Below are positions 15,448 to 28,500 of a stretch of DNA of 64,000 bases, piece by piece (position 1 is the first letter of the stretch; each line of letters starts with the position of its first letter). Source of the stretch: Alphaproteobacteria bacterium (lineage in GTDB: Bacteria; Pseudomonadota; Alphaproteobacteria; Micropepsales; Micropepsaceae); NCBI GenBank assembly GCA_016783965.1, contig JADHVO010000010.1:1-64000 (forward strand). The letters are read 5' to 3'. The notes under the pieces are model-generated. The model saw only the letters and a list, made by a program, of their open reading frames with translations, had not been told where the DNA came from and did not search any database. The position numbers and the translations under genes are program-made.

Positions 15448-15942
15448 CTAAGGACGCCACTCCATCTCGGTGTTCTGCAGGTCGCCGTGGATGGGACGGA
15501 AGCCGAGCCGGAGATAGAGCTGCCTCGCGCGATGGTTGGTCGACGCAACCATCAACCGCATGGGAAGGTTCCGGGCGGCCGCCTTGTCCATCCAATAGCG
15601 CATCACCGCGGTCCCAAAGCCGTGGCTGCGCTCCTGCGGGACGATGGCCTGATCGACGAGGCGGACGGCACTTGCGGTGATGTCGATGACGATGCGGCCG
15701 ATCGGCCTTTTGTCGTGCTCGATGATGTCGAAGCGGGCGTGCTCGAATTGGCTGCGGTAGCCGACAGTCTGCGCATGGAATTGCTGCCGCATCAGGATCT
15801 CGCGCATGGGCCCCAGCACCATTGCCGACCATTCGGAAGGCCGCGAATCGCAGAACAGTTGGTAGCGGAAATCGCTATCCGCCGGCGTCTCCGGGCGCAA
15901 GGTCAGCGGCCCTTTGGGTGATGGTACCAGAAGAACGGTCAC
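15448..15942 (-). CDS. GNAT-family N-acetyltransferase
   Basis: About 164 residues. LTLRPETPADSDFRYQLF is the usual first strand and helix; the acetyl-CoA loop is VPQERSHGFGTAVMRYWM (Q/RxxGxG/A type) and the end is NHRARQLYLRLGFRP. Acceptor unknown. The frame opens at 16041, but that ATG is inside the hairpin terminator of the collar remnant, so GTG 15942 is taken as start. GNAT genes of this kind are often seen beside tail-collar (microcystin-dependent-protein-like) genes, as here. Confidence 0.8.
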   Translation of the reverse strand: MTVLLVPSPKGPLTLRPETPADSDFRYQLFCDSRPSEWSAMVLGPMREILMRQQFHAQTVGYRSQFEHARFDIIEHDKRPIGRIVIDITASAVRLVDQAIVPQERSHGFGTAVMRYWMDKAAARNLPMRLMVASTNHRARQLYLRLGFRPIHGDLQNTEMEWRP

Positions 15943-16024
15943 GACACCGGAGCGTCCACGATCAACGCGCGTTAGTCTATTGGTGTGCTGCGATGGCCGC
16001 CACCGAAGGCCTTCCCCAAGAGAA

Positions 16025-16051
16025 ACGGCCCGCGAGTCCATCGCGGGCCGT
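16025..16051 (-). terminator. Rho-independent-like terminator after the collar remnant
   Basis: Perfect 11-bp stem ACGGCCCGCGA / TCGCGGGCCGT with loop GTCCA, followed on the minus strand by TTTCTCTT. It lies 21 bases beyond the collar stop codon and ahead of the GNAT gene. Confidence 0.75.
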
Positions 16052-16072
16052 ACACATCTGCATCGGCTCGCG

Positions 16073-16544
16073 TCAATTGCGAGACGGGAAGATGCCTTGC
16101 AGTGCGATGATGAAGTTCACGCACAGATAGGGTTGGATGTTGTCATGGGGTATGTTGCTGCCCGCAAGCTCGGTCGCCGCGCCCGTCCCGAAGGCGATGA
16201 CACCCTTATTCAAGGCAACGCTGCTGGACGTCGAACCGTGTATATAGATGTTGGAGCTCGCCAGGAACGCGCCGTTCGGCGTTGAGGTACCCGGAGCATC
16301 CGGCTTGGCATCGAGGAAGGCCTTCGCGTTTGCCTGAGTAAGCCCGTGATTGTGGCTGGGCAGGTTCGACGTGAGCAGCGACACACTCTCTGTACCCGCG
16401 CTTTGTCCCAGGACATACGAAGACAGCCCCTGGCCCTGCCCCTGATGGATCGGAACCCGGCTTTGCATGTTTGGCAGGGCAAAATTCGTTGTGCCGTTAC
16501 CGCCATAAGTCGTGCCAAGTAGGGAGAACCGTGCCGCTGGCGTT
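16073..16544 (-). pseudogene. Headless phage tail collar (Mdp-like) gene
   Basis: From about 16544 the minus strand reads FSLLGTTYGGNGTTNFALPN, then MQSRVPIHQGQGQG, SHNHGLTQAN and the end IQPYLCVNFIIALQGIFPSR. This is a tail-collar / microcystin-dependent-protein domain. Intact members start about 40 residues earlier with an EIR-type N-terminus and a WALCNGQ stretch; here those are replaced by the last codons of the giant adhesin in another frame. No ATG precedes the conserved part except Met at 16468, which would give a 131-residue remnant. The 48 bases 16497-16544 are shared with the adhesin frame. A deletion fusing the two genes is the simplest reading. Confidence 0.75.
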
Positions 16545-19500
16545 CACGGTTATTGTGCCGATGTTGTCGCCCAGCCCTCCGCTCAAGCCGTTGCCGACGC
16601 GATAGCCGCCCTCGCCGATCTGCGCGTAGCTCGCGGTCCCCGTGCCGCCCGTCAGCACAAGGTTCACGGCGCTGATCGTGACCACGCCGGTATTGCTGTA
16701 GCCGGAGGTATCGTTGTTGGACTCCGCGCCACCCTGACCGATCTGCACAAAGCTCTCGCTCCCCGTGCCGCCGGTCATCACAAGATTGCCGCCGGCCGTG
16801 ATCGTGATGTCGCCGCTGTTGTTGCCCGTGGTCAGAAGTCCGCCATTCCCGATCTGAGCGAACTGACCGTTGCCTGCGCCGCCGGCGACCGAGACATTGC
16901 CCGTGACGTTCACCAGGACCGCGCCACTGCCATTGCCGTGCGCGCCGATCTGCGCGTAACCGTGGACCGCGGCCACGGTCAGGCTCGCACCGTATATGCT
17001 CGTCGTCCCGCTCGCCGTGCCAAGCGAGGCGTTTCCGGCGGCTCCAGCACCGCCGATGGTCACGCCCTTGCCGTTGTTGCCGAACACGCCGGCCGTGCCG
17101 AAATTCGCCGGTGCGAGCGTGTGCTTGTCCCAGCCAGCCACCAGGTTGATCGCACCCGTCGTGCTCTGCACCGCGGTCACGACGCCAATATTGCCGGCCG
17201 ACAGCAGCGTCAGGTTCGCACCGACGGCCGCCGACGCGACGGTCAGGTCGATGCTGTCCGCCAGTGTCGCGCTGTCTGTGCCGTGGGTGAGGAGTGTCAG
17301 GGTGCCGAAGGCGTTGGCAGCGTTGGTCAGCGTGATCGCGCCGCTGCTCGTCGAGACATTGAGCGCTGCGGCCTGGATGGCGCCCGTCTGGCTCACTGCG
17401 CCTCCGGCGGCGAGCGTCAGCGTACCGCCCACCGTCGCGCCGGTGATCGACATAGCGGTAGAGTCGGTGATCGTGGCGCTGTCCGAGCTGTGCGTCAGCA
17501 ACGTCAGCGCGCCGAAGACATTGGTGGCGTTGGTCAGCGTGATCGCACCCGTAGAGGTCGAGACATTCAGGGCCGCAGCCTGGATCGCGCCGGTCTGGCT
17601 CACGGCGCCACCAGTCACCAGCGTCAGCTTTCCGCCCACGATCGCGCTCGCAATTGACACGCCGGTGCTGTCGGTCAGGCTCGCATCGTCGGAGCCGTGT
17701 GTCAGGAGCGTCAGCGTTTCGAACACGTTGCTCCCATTGTTCAGGGTGATGGCACCGGAGGATGTCGAGACATTCAGCGCCGACGCGTTGATCGCCCCGC
17801 TCTGTGTCACCGCACCGCCGGTTGTCAGCGTCAGCGTGCCACCCACCGTCGCACTGGCAACCGATACACCGGTCGAGTCCGTGATCATGGCGTTGTCCGA
17901 GCCCTGGGTCAGCAGGGTCAGCATGCTGAACACATTGCCGGCGTTGGTCAGCGTGATGCCACCTGTGGACGTCGAGACGTTGAGCGCCGCGGCCTGGATG
18001 GCGCCGGTCTCGCTCACCGCACCGCCGGCGGCGAGCGTCAGCGTGCCGCCCACCGTCGCACCCGCGAACGAGACCCCGGTGGAATCGGTCAGCGTCGCAT
18101 TGTCCGAACCGTGCGTCAGCAACGTCAGAGTGCCGAAGGCGTTGGCGGCGTTGGTCAACGTGACCGCGCCCGTAGATGTCGACACGTTCAGCGCAGCGGC
18201 CTGGATGGCGCCGCTCTGTGTCACCGCGCCGCCGGTTGCCAGGGTCAGCGTGCCGCCCACCGTCGCGCTGGCAACCGATACACCGGTCGAGCCCGTGATC
18301 GTGGCGTTGTCTGACCCATGGGTCAGCAGGGTCAGCGTGCTGAAGACGTTGCCGGGGTTGGTCAGGGTGATCGCGCCGGAGGATGTCAAGACACTAAGCG
18401 CCGACGCGTTGATCGCCCCGCTCTGTGTCACCGCGCCACCGGTTGCCAGGGCGAGCGTGCCGCCCACCGTCGCCCCGGCAATCGACACACCAGTGGAATC
18501 GGTCAGCGTCACATTGTCCGAGCCGTGCGTCAGCAACGTCAAAGTGCTGAAGACGTTGCCGGCGTTGGTCAGCGTGATGCCGCTTGTGGACGTCGACACG
18601 TTCAGCGCCGCGGCCTGGATGGCGCCGCTCTGTGTCACCGCGCCGCCGGCGGCGAGGGTCAGCGTGCCCCCCACTGTCGTACCCGCGAACGAGACCCCGG
18701 TCGAGTCCGCCATCGTCACGCTGTCGGTGCCATGGGTCAGCAGGGTCAGCGTCCCGAACACATTGCCGGCATTCGTCAGCGTGATCGCGCCGTTGCCCGT
18801 CGACACGTTGAGCGCTGCCGCCTGGATTGCCCCCGTCTGGCTCACCGCCCCATCCGTCGCGAGGGTCAGCTTCCCGCCGACCGTCGCGCTGGCCACAGTG
18901 ACGCCGGTACTGTCCACAAACGACGCGTTGTCCGCACCGTGCGTCAGCGCCGTCAGAGTCCCGAACACGTTCGCAGCATTGGTCAGGGTAATCGCACCAC
19001 TCGTAGTCGAGATGCTGAGCGCCGCGGCATTGATCGCTCCGGTCTGTCTCACCGCCCCGCCGGCCACCAGCGCCAGCGTACCGCCCACTACCGCGCCCGC
19101 TATCGACACACCGGTCGAGTCCGTGATCGTCGCGCTGTCCGCCCCATGCGTCAGCAAGTTTAGCGTGCCGAAGGCGTTGCCAGCATTGGTGAGCGTGATC
19201 GCACCGCTCGTAGTCGCGATGTTAAGTGCCGCCGTCTGGATCGCGCCGGTCTGCGAGATCGCCCCGCCCGCTGCCAGAGTGAAGGTACCACCACCCGACG
19301 CACTGGCGACGGTCACAGCGCTGGAGTCGGTGACGGTCGCGCTGTCTGTGCCATGGGTGAGGAGGGTCAGGGTGCCGAAGGCGTTGGCGGCGTTGGTGAG
19401 CGTCATCGCGCCGTTGCTCGTCGACACGTTGAGCGCCGCCGCCTGGATCGCCCCCGTCTGGCTCACCGCCCCACCCGTGGCGAGGTTCAGCGTCCCGCCG

Positions 19501-22500
19501 ACCGTCGCGCTGGCCACGGTGACGCCGGTACTGTCCACAAACGACGCGTTGTCCGCACCGTGCGTCAGCGCCGTCAGTGTCCCAAACACGTTCGCGGCAT
19601 TCGTAAGCGTGATGCCGCCGCTCGTAGTTGAGATGTTGAGCGCCGCGGCATTGATCGCTCCGGTCTGGCCCACCGCTCCGCCGGCCACCAGCGCCAGCGT
19701 ACCAGCCACTGTCGCGCCCGCGACCGTCACGCCCGCTGAATCGGTGAACGTCGCGTTGTCGGATCCATGCGTCTGCACGGTGAGCGCGGCGAACTCATTG
19801 CCCGCGCTGGCGAGCGTGATCGCACCCGTGGATGTCGCAACGTTCAGCGCAGCGGCCTTGATCGCGCCGGATTGCGTCACCGGTCCGCCGGCCACCAGCG
19901 CGAGCGTCCCCCCGACGGTGGCGCCGGCAATGTTGACGCCGGTGCTGTCGCTGAAGCTCGCGTTGGCGGTTCCATGGGTCAGCGTAGTCAGCGTGGCGAA
20001 CGCGTTGCCAGCATTGGTGAGCGTGATCGCACCGCTCGTAGTCGAGATATTAATCGCCGCCGTCTGGATTGCGCCGGTCTGCGAGATCGCCCCGCCCGCT
20101 GCCAGAGTGAAGGTACCGCCAACCGACGCGCTGGCGATGGTCATAGCGCTGGAGTCAGTGATGGTTGCGCTGTCTGTGCCGTGGGTGAGGAGGGTCAGGG
20201 TGCCGAAGGCGTTAGCGGCGTTGGTCAGCGTGATCGCGCCGGTCGACGTCGACACGTTCAGCGCCGCAGCCTGGATAGCGCCCGTCTGCGTCACCGCCCC
20301 GCCGGCCGACAGCGTCAGCGTGCCGCCCACCGTCGCACCGGCCATCGACACCCCGGTTGAGTCCGTGATCGTGACATTGTCCGAACCATGCGTCAGCAGC
20401 GCCAACGTGCCGAACGCGTTGGCAGCATTGGTGAGCGTGATCGCGCCCGTGGACGTCGCCACATTGAGCGCCGCAGCCTGGATGGTTCCCGTCTGCGTCA
20501 CCGCCCCGCCTGTCACCAGCGTCAGCTTGCCGCCGGCGACTGCACTCGCGATCGACACACCTGTGCTGTCGGTCAGGCTCGCATCGTCGGAACCGTGCAT
20601 CAGAAGTGTCAGCGTCCCGAACGCATTGCCTGCATTGTTCAGCGTGATGCTTCCGGTCGAGGTGGAGACATTGAGCGCCGCGGCCTGGATCGCCCCACTC
20701 TGCGTCACAGCTCCGCCGGCCGCCAGCGCGAGGGTTCCACCTACCGTCGCTCCGGCAATCGACACCCCGGTCGAGTCGGTGATCGTCGCGCTGTCCGAAC
20801 CATGCGCCAGCAAGGTCAGCGCGCTGAACACATTGCCACCGTTCGTCAGCGTGATCGCACCCGTCGTGGTCAACACATCGAGTGCCGACGACTGCACCGC
20901 GCCCGTCTGCGTCACCGCTCCGCCCGCCGCAAGTTTCAGCGTGCCGCCCACCGTGGCACCCGAGAACGAAACGCCGGTCAAGTCGGTGATCATGGCGTTG
21001 TCGGTGCCGTGCGTGAGCAGCGCCAGCGTGCCGAATGTGTTGCCCGCATTGGTGAGCGTGACTGCCCCGGTCGACGTCGAGACGCTGAGCACCGACGTTG
21101 CGATCGCTCCGGTCTGCGTCACGGCGCCGCCGGTCGACAGCGCGAGCGTGCCGCCCACCGTGGCGCCCGCTACCGTCACACCCGTAGAGACCGTGAACGT
21201 TGCATTGTCGGATGCGTGCGTCAGCGCCGTCAGCGTGGCGAATGTGTTGCCCGTGCTTGTGAGCGTGATCGCGCCGCTCGATGTCGAGACGTTGAGTGCC
21301 GCCGTCTGCACCGCACCGGTCTGCGAGATCGCCCCGCCCGCTGCCAGCGTGAAGGTACCACCAACCGACGCGCCGGCGATGGTCACAGCGCTGGAGTCAG
21401 TGATGGTTGCGCTGTCTGTGCCGTGGGTGAGGAGTGTCAGTGTGCCGAAGGCGTTGGCGGAGTTGGTCAGCGTGATCGCTCCCGACGCCGTAGAGACGTT
21501 AAGCTCTGAGGCACTGATCGCTCCGATCTGGCTCACCGCGCCTCTGGTTGCAAGGGTGAGCGTCCCGCCGACCGTCGCCCCAGCAATCGACACACCAGCG
21601 GAATCGGTCAGAGTCGCATTGTCCGAGCCATGGGTCAGCAGGGTCAGGGTGCCGAACACATTGCCGGCATTGGTCAGCGTGATCGCACCCGACACCGTGC
21701 TGATGTTGAGCAGTGGCGCATTGATCGCTCCGGTCTGGCTCACTGCGCCGCCGGCGGCCAGCGTCAGCGTGCCACCGACCGTTGCGCCGGTGAACGATAC
21801 CCCGGTCGAATCTGTGATCGTCGCGCCGTCCGCCCCACGCGTCGCCAGGGTCAGCGTCCCGAACGCATTGCTGGCTTTCGTCAGCGTGATCGCGCCGCTG
21901 CTCGTCGATACGTTGAGCGCCGCCGCCTGGATTGCTCCGGTCTGGCTCACGGCGCCGCCGGTTGCCAAGTTTAATGTCCCGCCGACCGTCGCGCTGGCCA
22001 CGGTGACGCCGGTACTGTCCACAAACGACGCGTTGTCCGCACCGTGCGTCAGCGCCGTCAGCGTCCCGAACACGTTCCCCGCATTCGTAAGAGTGATCGC
22101 ACCGCCCGTGGTTGAGACATCCAGCGCAGCAGCCTGGATCGCCCCGCTCTGCGTGATCGCGCCGTCCGCAACCAGCAACAGCGTCCCGCCTACTGTCGCA
22201 CTGGCAACTATCAGCCCGGGGTCGTCGACGAGCCGCGCGTCGTCGGACCCGTGCGTCAGCACCGTGAGTGTCCCGAAAACGTTGCCGCTGTTCTCCAGGT
22301 CGATTGACCCGCTGACGGTGGACAGGTTGAGCGCCGCCGCGACGATCGCGTCGCCGGCCGTTCCGCCCTGGCTCATCGCGCCCGCACTGTTCAGCGAGAA
22401 TGTACCGGTCAGCGCGACGCCGTCGATCTCCACGGCCTTCGCATCGTGCAGCGAGGCATCCGTTCCGGTGCCGATGGTCAGCAGGTCGAAGGTGTTGCCT

Positions 22501-25500
22501 GCGTGGCCCAGCATAATCGCGCCACCCGCCGACACGATGAGCGTATGCGTCGCGATGGCATCGCCGGCGGCGCTGCCCTGGCTGATGGCGCCTGTACTGG
22601 TCAGGCCCAGAGTGTTGGTTACCGCAGTGCCGTCGATCTCGACCGCGCCGCCGTCGTACAGCATCGCGTTCGTGGCGCCGCCGATACTGAGCGTACCGAA
22701 GACGTTGCCGTGGTCGGTGAGCGTGATCGCGCCGCCCGACGTCAGGTTGAGGGCCGCAGCATGGACGGCTGCACTCTGACCGATCGCCCCACCGGCCGAG
22801 ATGCTCAGCGTCCCGCCCACCGTGGCCCCGGCGATCGTCACACCGGTTGAGTCGACGAACGACACGTTGTCCGATCCATGCGTCAGCACGGTCAGCGTAG
22901 CGAACGCATTGCCCGCATTGTTCAGCGTAATCGCACCGCTGCTGGTCGTCAGGTTCAACCCGCTGGCCTGTATCGCGTTGCCGGCACCAGCACCCTCGCT
23001 GATCGCTCCGTTGCCGGTCAGCGTCAACGTGCCCGTCACTGCGACGCCGTCGATCTCGACTCCGCTGTGGTCGAACAGCGACGCACTGGTGCCACCGCCG
23101 ATCGTCAGCTTGCCGAACACGTTGGCAGTGTTTCCGAACGAGATCGCGCCGTTCGCCGAGACGTTCAGTGCGCTCGCGCTGATGAAGTCCGCGGCACCGG
23201 TGCCCTGGGTGATCGACCCGCCGCTGCTCGCCGCGAGCGTCCCGCTCACCGTGGCGCCATCGATCTCCAGACTGCCGGTATCGGCAATCGTCGCGCCGGC
23301 GCCGTTGGCGATCGTCAGCGCACCGAACGCATTGCTCGCGTTGCCCAGCGTGATGGCGCCGCCGGCCGAAAGGTTCACGCCTGCGGCGGAGATCGCATCG
23401 GCCCCGACGCTGCCCTGGCTGATCGAGCCGAGGCTGGTGAGCGTCAGGGCGCCCGTCAGCCCCACGCCATCGACCTCGACGCCGGTCGAGTCGAACAGCG
23501 TCGCGCTTGGCGCACCGTTGATCGTCAGTTTTCCGAACGCGTTAGCTGTGTTGGCAAGGTTGATTGCGCCGGTTACCGAGACATTCAACGCGGCCGAGCT
23601 GATCGCGTCGCCCGCAGAACTTCCCTGGGTGATTGCTCCGCCGCTCGTAAGCGCCAGTGCTCCTGCGACCGTTGCGCCGTCGACCTCGACGCCGCTGGAG
23701 TCATACAGCGTGGCCGCCGATCCGCCGCCGACCGTCACCTTGCCGAACGTGTTCGCCGTGTTGCCGAGTGTGATCGTGCCCGCGGTCGAAATGCTCAGCG
23801 AGCCGGCGCTGATCGCGTTGCCCGCGCCCTGGCTGATGGCGCCGCCGCCTGTCAACGCCAGCGTTCCGGTGACCGTGGCGCCATCGATCTCGAGGGGACC
23901 GGTGTCCTTGAGCGTGGCGCCTGTTCCGCTCCCGATCGTCAGGTGGGCAAACGCATTGGATGCGTTGTCCAACGTGATCGCTCCCGTGGCCGAGACGTTC
24001 AAGAGCCCGGCGCTGATGAGGTTCGTGCCGCCCGTGCCCTGGGTGATCGTGCTGCTGCCGCTGACGGCGAGCGTCCCTGTCACCGTGGCGCCATCGATTT
24101 CGAGATTGCCCGCCAGATCGCCTTTGTCCACGATCGTGGCGCCAGCTCCGCCGCTGATCGTCAGCTTGCCGAAAGTGTTCGCGGCGTTGGTCAGCGTGAT
24201 CGCGCCGCTCGCCGAAACGTTCACCAAGCCGGCGCTGATGGAATTTGCCCCGCCCGAACCTTGGCTGAGCGTGTTGGCACCGCTCACCGCGAGCGTACCG
24301 GTCACGGTAGCGCGGTCGATCTCGAGGTTGCCGGTGTCGACGATGGTCGCGCCGGCGCCGCCGCCAATCGTCAGGTGGCCGAACGCGTTGGCGGCATTAT
24401 CGAGCGTGATCGCGCCGCTCGCCGAGACGTTCACCAGCCCGGCGGTGATGGAATTTGCCCCACCCGCGCCCTGGCTGAGCGTGTTGACGCCGCTGACCGC
24501 GAGCGTACCGGTCACAGTGACGCCATCGATCTCCAGTTTGCCTGTGTCTACGATGGTCGCGCCGCTGCCGCCACCGACCGACAGGTGGCCGAACGCGTTG
24601 GCGGCGTTACCCAGCGCAATGGCACCGCTCGCCGAGAGGTTCACCAGGCTCGCGCTGATGTAGTCCGTACCACTGCTGCCCTCGCTGATCGCGCTGACGC
24701 CGCTCATCGCGAACGTGCCGCTCACTGTGGCGCCGTCGATCTCCAGGTTACCGGTATCGACGATGGTGGCACCCGTTCCGCCGCCGATCTTCAGCCTAGC
24801 GAAGGAATTGGCGACGTTGTCGAGCGTGATCGCGCCGCTCGCCGAGGCCGTCAGCATGTTCGCGCTGATGAAATCGGAGACGCCAGCGCCCTGGCTGATC
24901 GTCGTGCTGCCGCTCAGCGTCAGAGTCCCGGTTACCACGCCGTCGATCTCGACATTGCCCGAGACGTCGCCGGTGTCGACAATGACGGAGTCGGTGCCGG
25001 CGCCGATCGCCAGCTTGCCGAAGGTATTGTCGGTGTTGTTCAGCGTGATCGTGCCTGCAGACGAAACGTTCACACTGCCCGCACTGATCAGGTCGCCCGC
25101 GCTGCTGCCCTGCCCGATCGATGCCGTGTTGGCCAGCATCAACGCCCCGGTCACCGTTACGCCGTCGATCTCGAGCGGTGCCGTATCCTTCAGCGACGCG
25201 CTCGCTGCGCTACCGATGATGAGATGGGAGAACGAGTTGGCGGCATTATTGAGCGTGATCGCGCCGCTCGCCGAGAGGTTCAGCGTATCGGCGCTGATGA
25301 AGTCCGTGTTGCCCGCACCCTGACTGATCGTCGTGCTGCCACTGATCGTGAGCGTGCCGGACACCGTGGCGCCGTAGATCTTGAGGCGGCCCGTATGGTC
25401 GCCGGCATCGACGATCGTGGCATCGGTTCCACCGCCGATCGACAGGTGGCCGAAAGCATTGGCCGTGTTGCCTAGCGTGATCGCGCCCGCTGCCGCCACC

Positions 25501-28500
25501 GCGACCAGACCCGCACTAATGGCGTTCGTACCGCCTGCGCCCTGGGTGATCGTGTCGCTGCCGAACAGGATGAACTGCCCGCTCACCGTCGCGCCGTCGA
25601 TCTCGACGTTGCCGGCGAGGTCACCGGTGTCGACGATGAGCGCGTTCGTGCTGCCGACCGTCAGCTTCCCTAACGTATTGCCCGGGTTGTCGAGCACGAT
25701 CGAACTGGCCGCCGATACCGTCAGCGTGTTCGCGCTGATGAGGTCCGTGAAGCCGGCCCCCTGGCTGATCGTGGTGCTGCCGCTGACGTTGAGTGTGGCC
25801 GATACGGCGGCCCCGTCGATCTCGAGGTTGCCCGCAAGGTCGCCGGTGTCGACGATGGTGGCGTCGGTCCCGTTGCCGATCGTCAGATAGCCGAACGCGT
25901 TAGCTGCGTTGCTGAGTGTGATCGCGCCGGTCGCCGAGACCGCCAGCGCACCGGCACTGATGAAGTCCGTGCCGCCCGTCCCCTGGCTGACGGTGGCGCT
26001 GCCGCTGATCGTCAGCGTACCCGTGACCGCCGCACCGTCGATCTCGAGGTTGCCCGCATGGCCGCCGGCGTCGACGATCGTCGCGTCGGTCCCGCCGCCG
26101 ATCGCGAGCTTGCCGAAGGCATTGCCGGCGTTGTTCAGCGTGATGCTTCCGCTCGCCGAGACCGTCAGCAGCCTCGCGCTGATGAAGTCAGAGCCACCCG
26201 CACCCTGGCTGACCCTCGTGCTGCCGCTCAGCGTCAGCGTGTCGGCGACCACACCATCCACCTTGACATTGCCTGAGACGTCGCCCGTGTCGGCGATAAC
26301 GGCGTCGGTTGCGCCGCCGATCGTCAACTGGCCGAAGGCATTGGCCGCGTTGCCCAGCGTGATCGCGCCGCTGGTGGAGACGTTCAGCAGCGCCGCACGG
26401 ATTGCGTTGCCTGCGCCAGCGCCTTGCGTGACCGCGCCAGTCGTGGTCAGGGCGAGCGCGCCGGCCACCGATACGCCATCGATCTCGATTGCGACGCTGT
26501 CCCGGATTCTGGCGGTGGATGCGTTGTCGATCGTGAGCGTGCCGAACGCATTGGCGGCATTGTCGAGCGTGATCGAGCCGCCCGCCGAGACGTTCAGAAT
26601 CGCTGCGCTGATGGCGTTGCCCGCGCCCGCACCCTGCGTGATCGCGCCCGTCGTCGTCAGCGCCAGCGTCCCTGCGACGGCGACGCCATCGATCTCGACC
26701 GTGCTGGTGTCCCGGATGGTCGCAGCAGACCCGTTGCCGACCATCAGGTTCGTGAACGCGTTCGCAGGGTTGTCGAGCGTGATGGCGCCACTGGTCGAAA
26801 CGTTCAGCGTCGTCGCGCTGATCGCGTTGCCCGCGCCGGCGCTTTGCGTGATGGCGCCGGTCGTTGTCAGCGCCAGCGTCCCTGCGACGGCGACGCCATC
26901 GATCTCGACCGCGCCGGTGTCTCGGATGGTCGCAGCAGACCCGTTGCCGATCGTCAGGTTCGTGAACGCGTTCGCAGGGTTGTCGAGCGTGATCGCGCCA
27001 CTGGTCGAAACGTTCAGCGTCGTCGCGCTGATCGCACGGCCCGCCCCGGCCCCTTGCGTGATCGCAGCGGTGGTCGTGAGTGCGAACGTCCCAGTAACCG
27101 TCACGCCGTCGACTTCAACGGCTCCTGTGTCCTGAATCACCGCGCTTGCGCCGTTGCCGATCGTCAGCGCCGAGAAGGCATTGGCGGCGTTGCCCAGCGT
27201 GATCGCGCCACTGGTCGAAACGTTCAACGTCGTTGCGCTGATGGCATTGGCGGCGCCGCTGCCCTGGGTGATCGTGCCAGTGCTGGTCAGCGCTAGCGTT
27301 CCCGTCACTGTCGCGCCATCGAGTTCGACCGCGCCCGTGTCCGTGATCGTCGCCGCGGTCCCGTTGACGATCGACAGAGTGCCGAACGCGTTCCCGGCGT
27401 TGCCCAGCGTGATCCCACCGCTGGTCGAGAGCGTCAGACCCGCAGCGGTGATATGATTGGCATTTCCGCTGCCCTGGGCGATGTCCCCCGTGGTCGTCAG
27501 CGAGAAGCCGTTGCTTACTGATGCGCCATCGATCTCCACCGCGCCCCTGTCGGTGATCGTCGCCGCGGAAGCGTTGACGATCGACAGAGTGCCGAACGCG
27601 TTGCCGGCGTTGGCCAGCGTGATCGCGCCACTGGTCGAAACGTTCAAGGTTGTTGCGCTGATCGCATTGGCGGCGCCGGTGCCCTGGGTGATTGCGCCAG
27701 TGCTGGTCAGCGCTAGCGTTCCCGTCACTGTCGCGCCATCGATCTCCACCGCGGCTGTGTCCGTGATCGTCGCGGCGGACGCGTTGACGATCGACAAAGT
27801 GCCGAACGCGTTGCCGCTGCCCAGCAGGGAGACGGTGTCGCTCGCGGTGATGTTGAGCGTGCCGGCGACGATGTTGTTGCCGGAGTTGTTGAAACCGATG
27901 CCGGTGACCGAGTTGAGCGTGACGGTGCTGGCTGTCACCGCACCGCTGCCACCGGCGGTTATGGAGTTGCCGCCCAGCGTGACGGAACCGCTGCCCGTGT
28001 TGGTGACGGCCGCGTCGACGGTGAGCGTGGCCCCCGACTCCAGGGTCAGGTTATGGGCGCTTGAATAGCTTGCGCCGATCGCAGAGGCGACCGACAAATC
28101 GCTACCGGTGATGTTGAGCAGCACATCGCCACCGGCCAGCGCCGCGTGAATGCTGTCGCTCAACGGAGTGCCTGTCTGGGAAAGGGTCCCGGCAACGACG
28201 GTAAGGTTGCCGGTCTCGGTGCTACCGCCTGCGGCGCGGTTGCCGAGGATGACGGAGCCTGAGGTCTCGTTGAGATTCAGGTTTCCGCCGACGGTGATGC
28301 CGATATTTCCGGTGACACTGCCTGCGGTAACTCCGTCGCCATTGCCGATCTGCACCGTACCGCCGCTATGCATCGAGGCGTTCAGATCGTGCTTGGTCAG
28401 AACATTGATGCTGCCGCCACCGATACCGTAGTAGCCGATCTGCGCCGAGCCATAGGTGCCCAGAGTGATACTGTCGGCCGCCAGCGTCGTCGTACCGCCG

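Noticed and set aside
16996..22779. 1927-codon open frame on the plus strand opposite the adhesin repeats
   Set aside because: The opposite strand encodes a signal peptide and TPS domain in a continuous 4774-residue frame. A 207-bp period is a multiple of three, so one stop-free antisense unit gives a stop-free antisense array; composition (Val/Ala/Pro/Ser monotony) is not protein-like.
17190..27850. CRISPR-like array
   Set aside because: Units are about 207-210 bp, coding and in frame; there are no short identical repeats with unique spacers.
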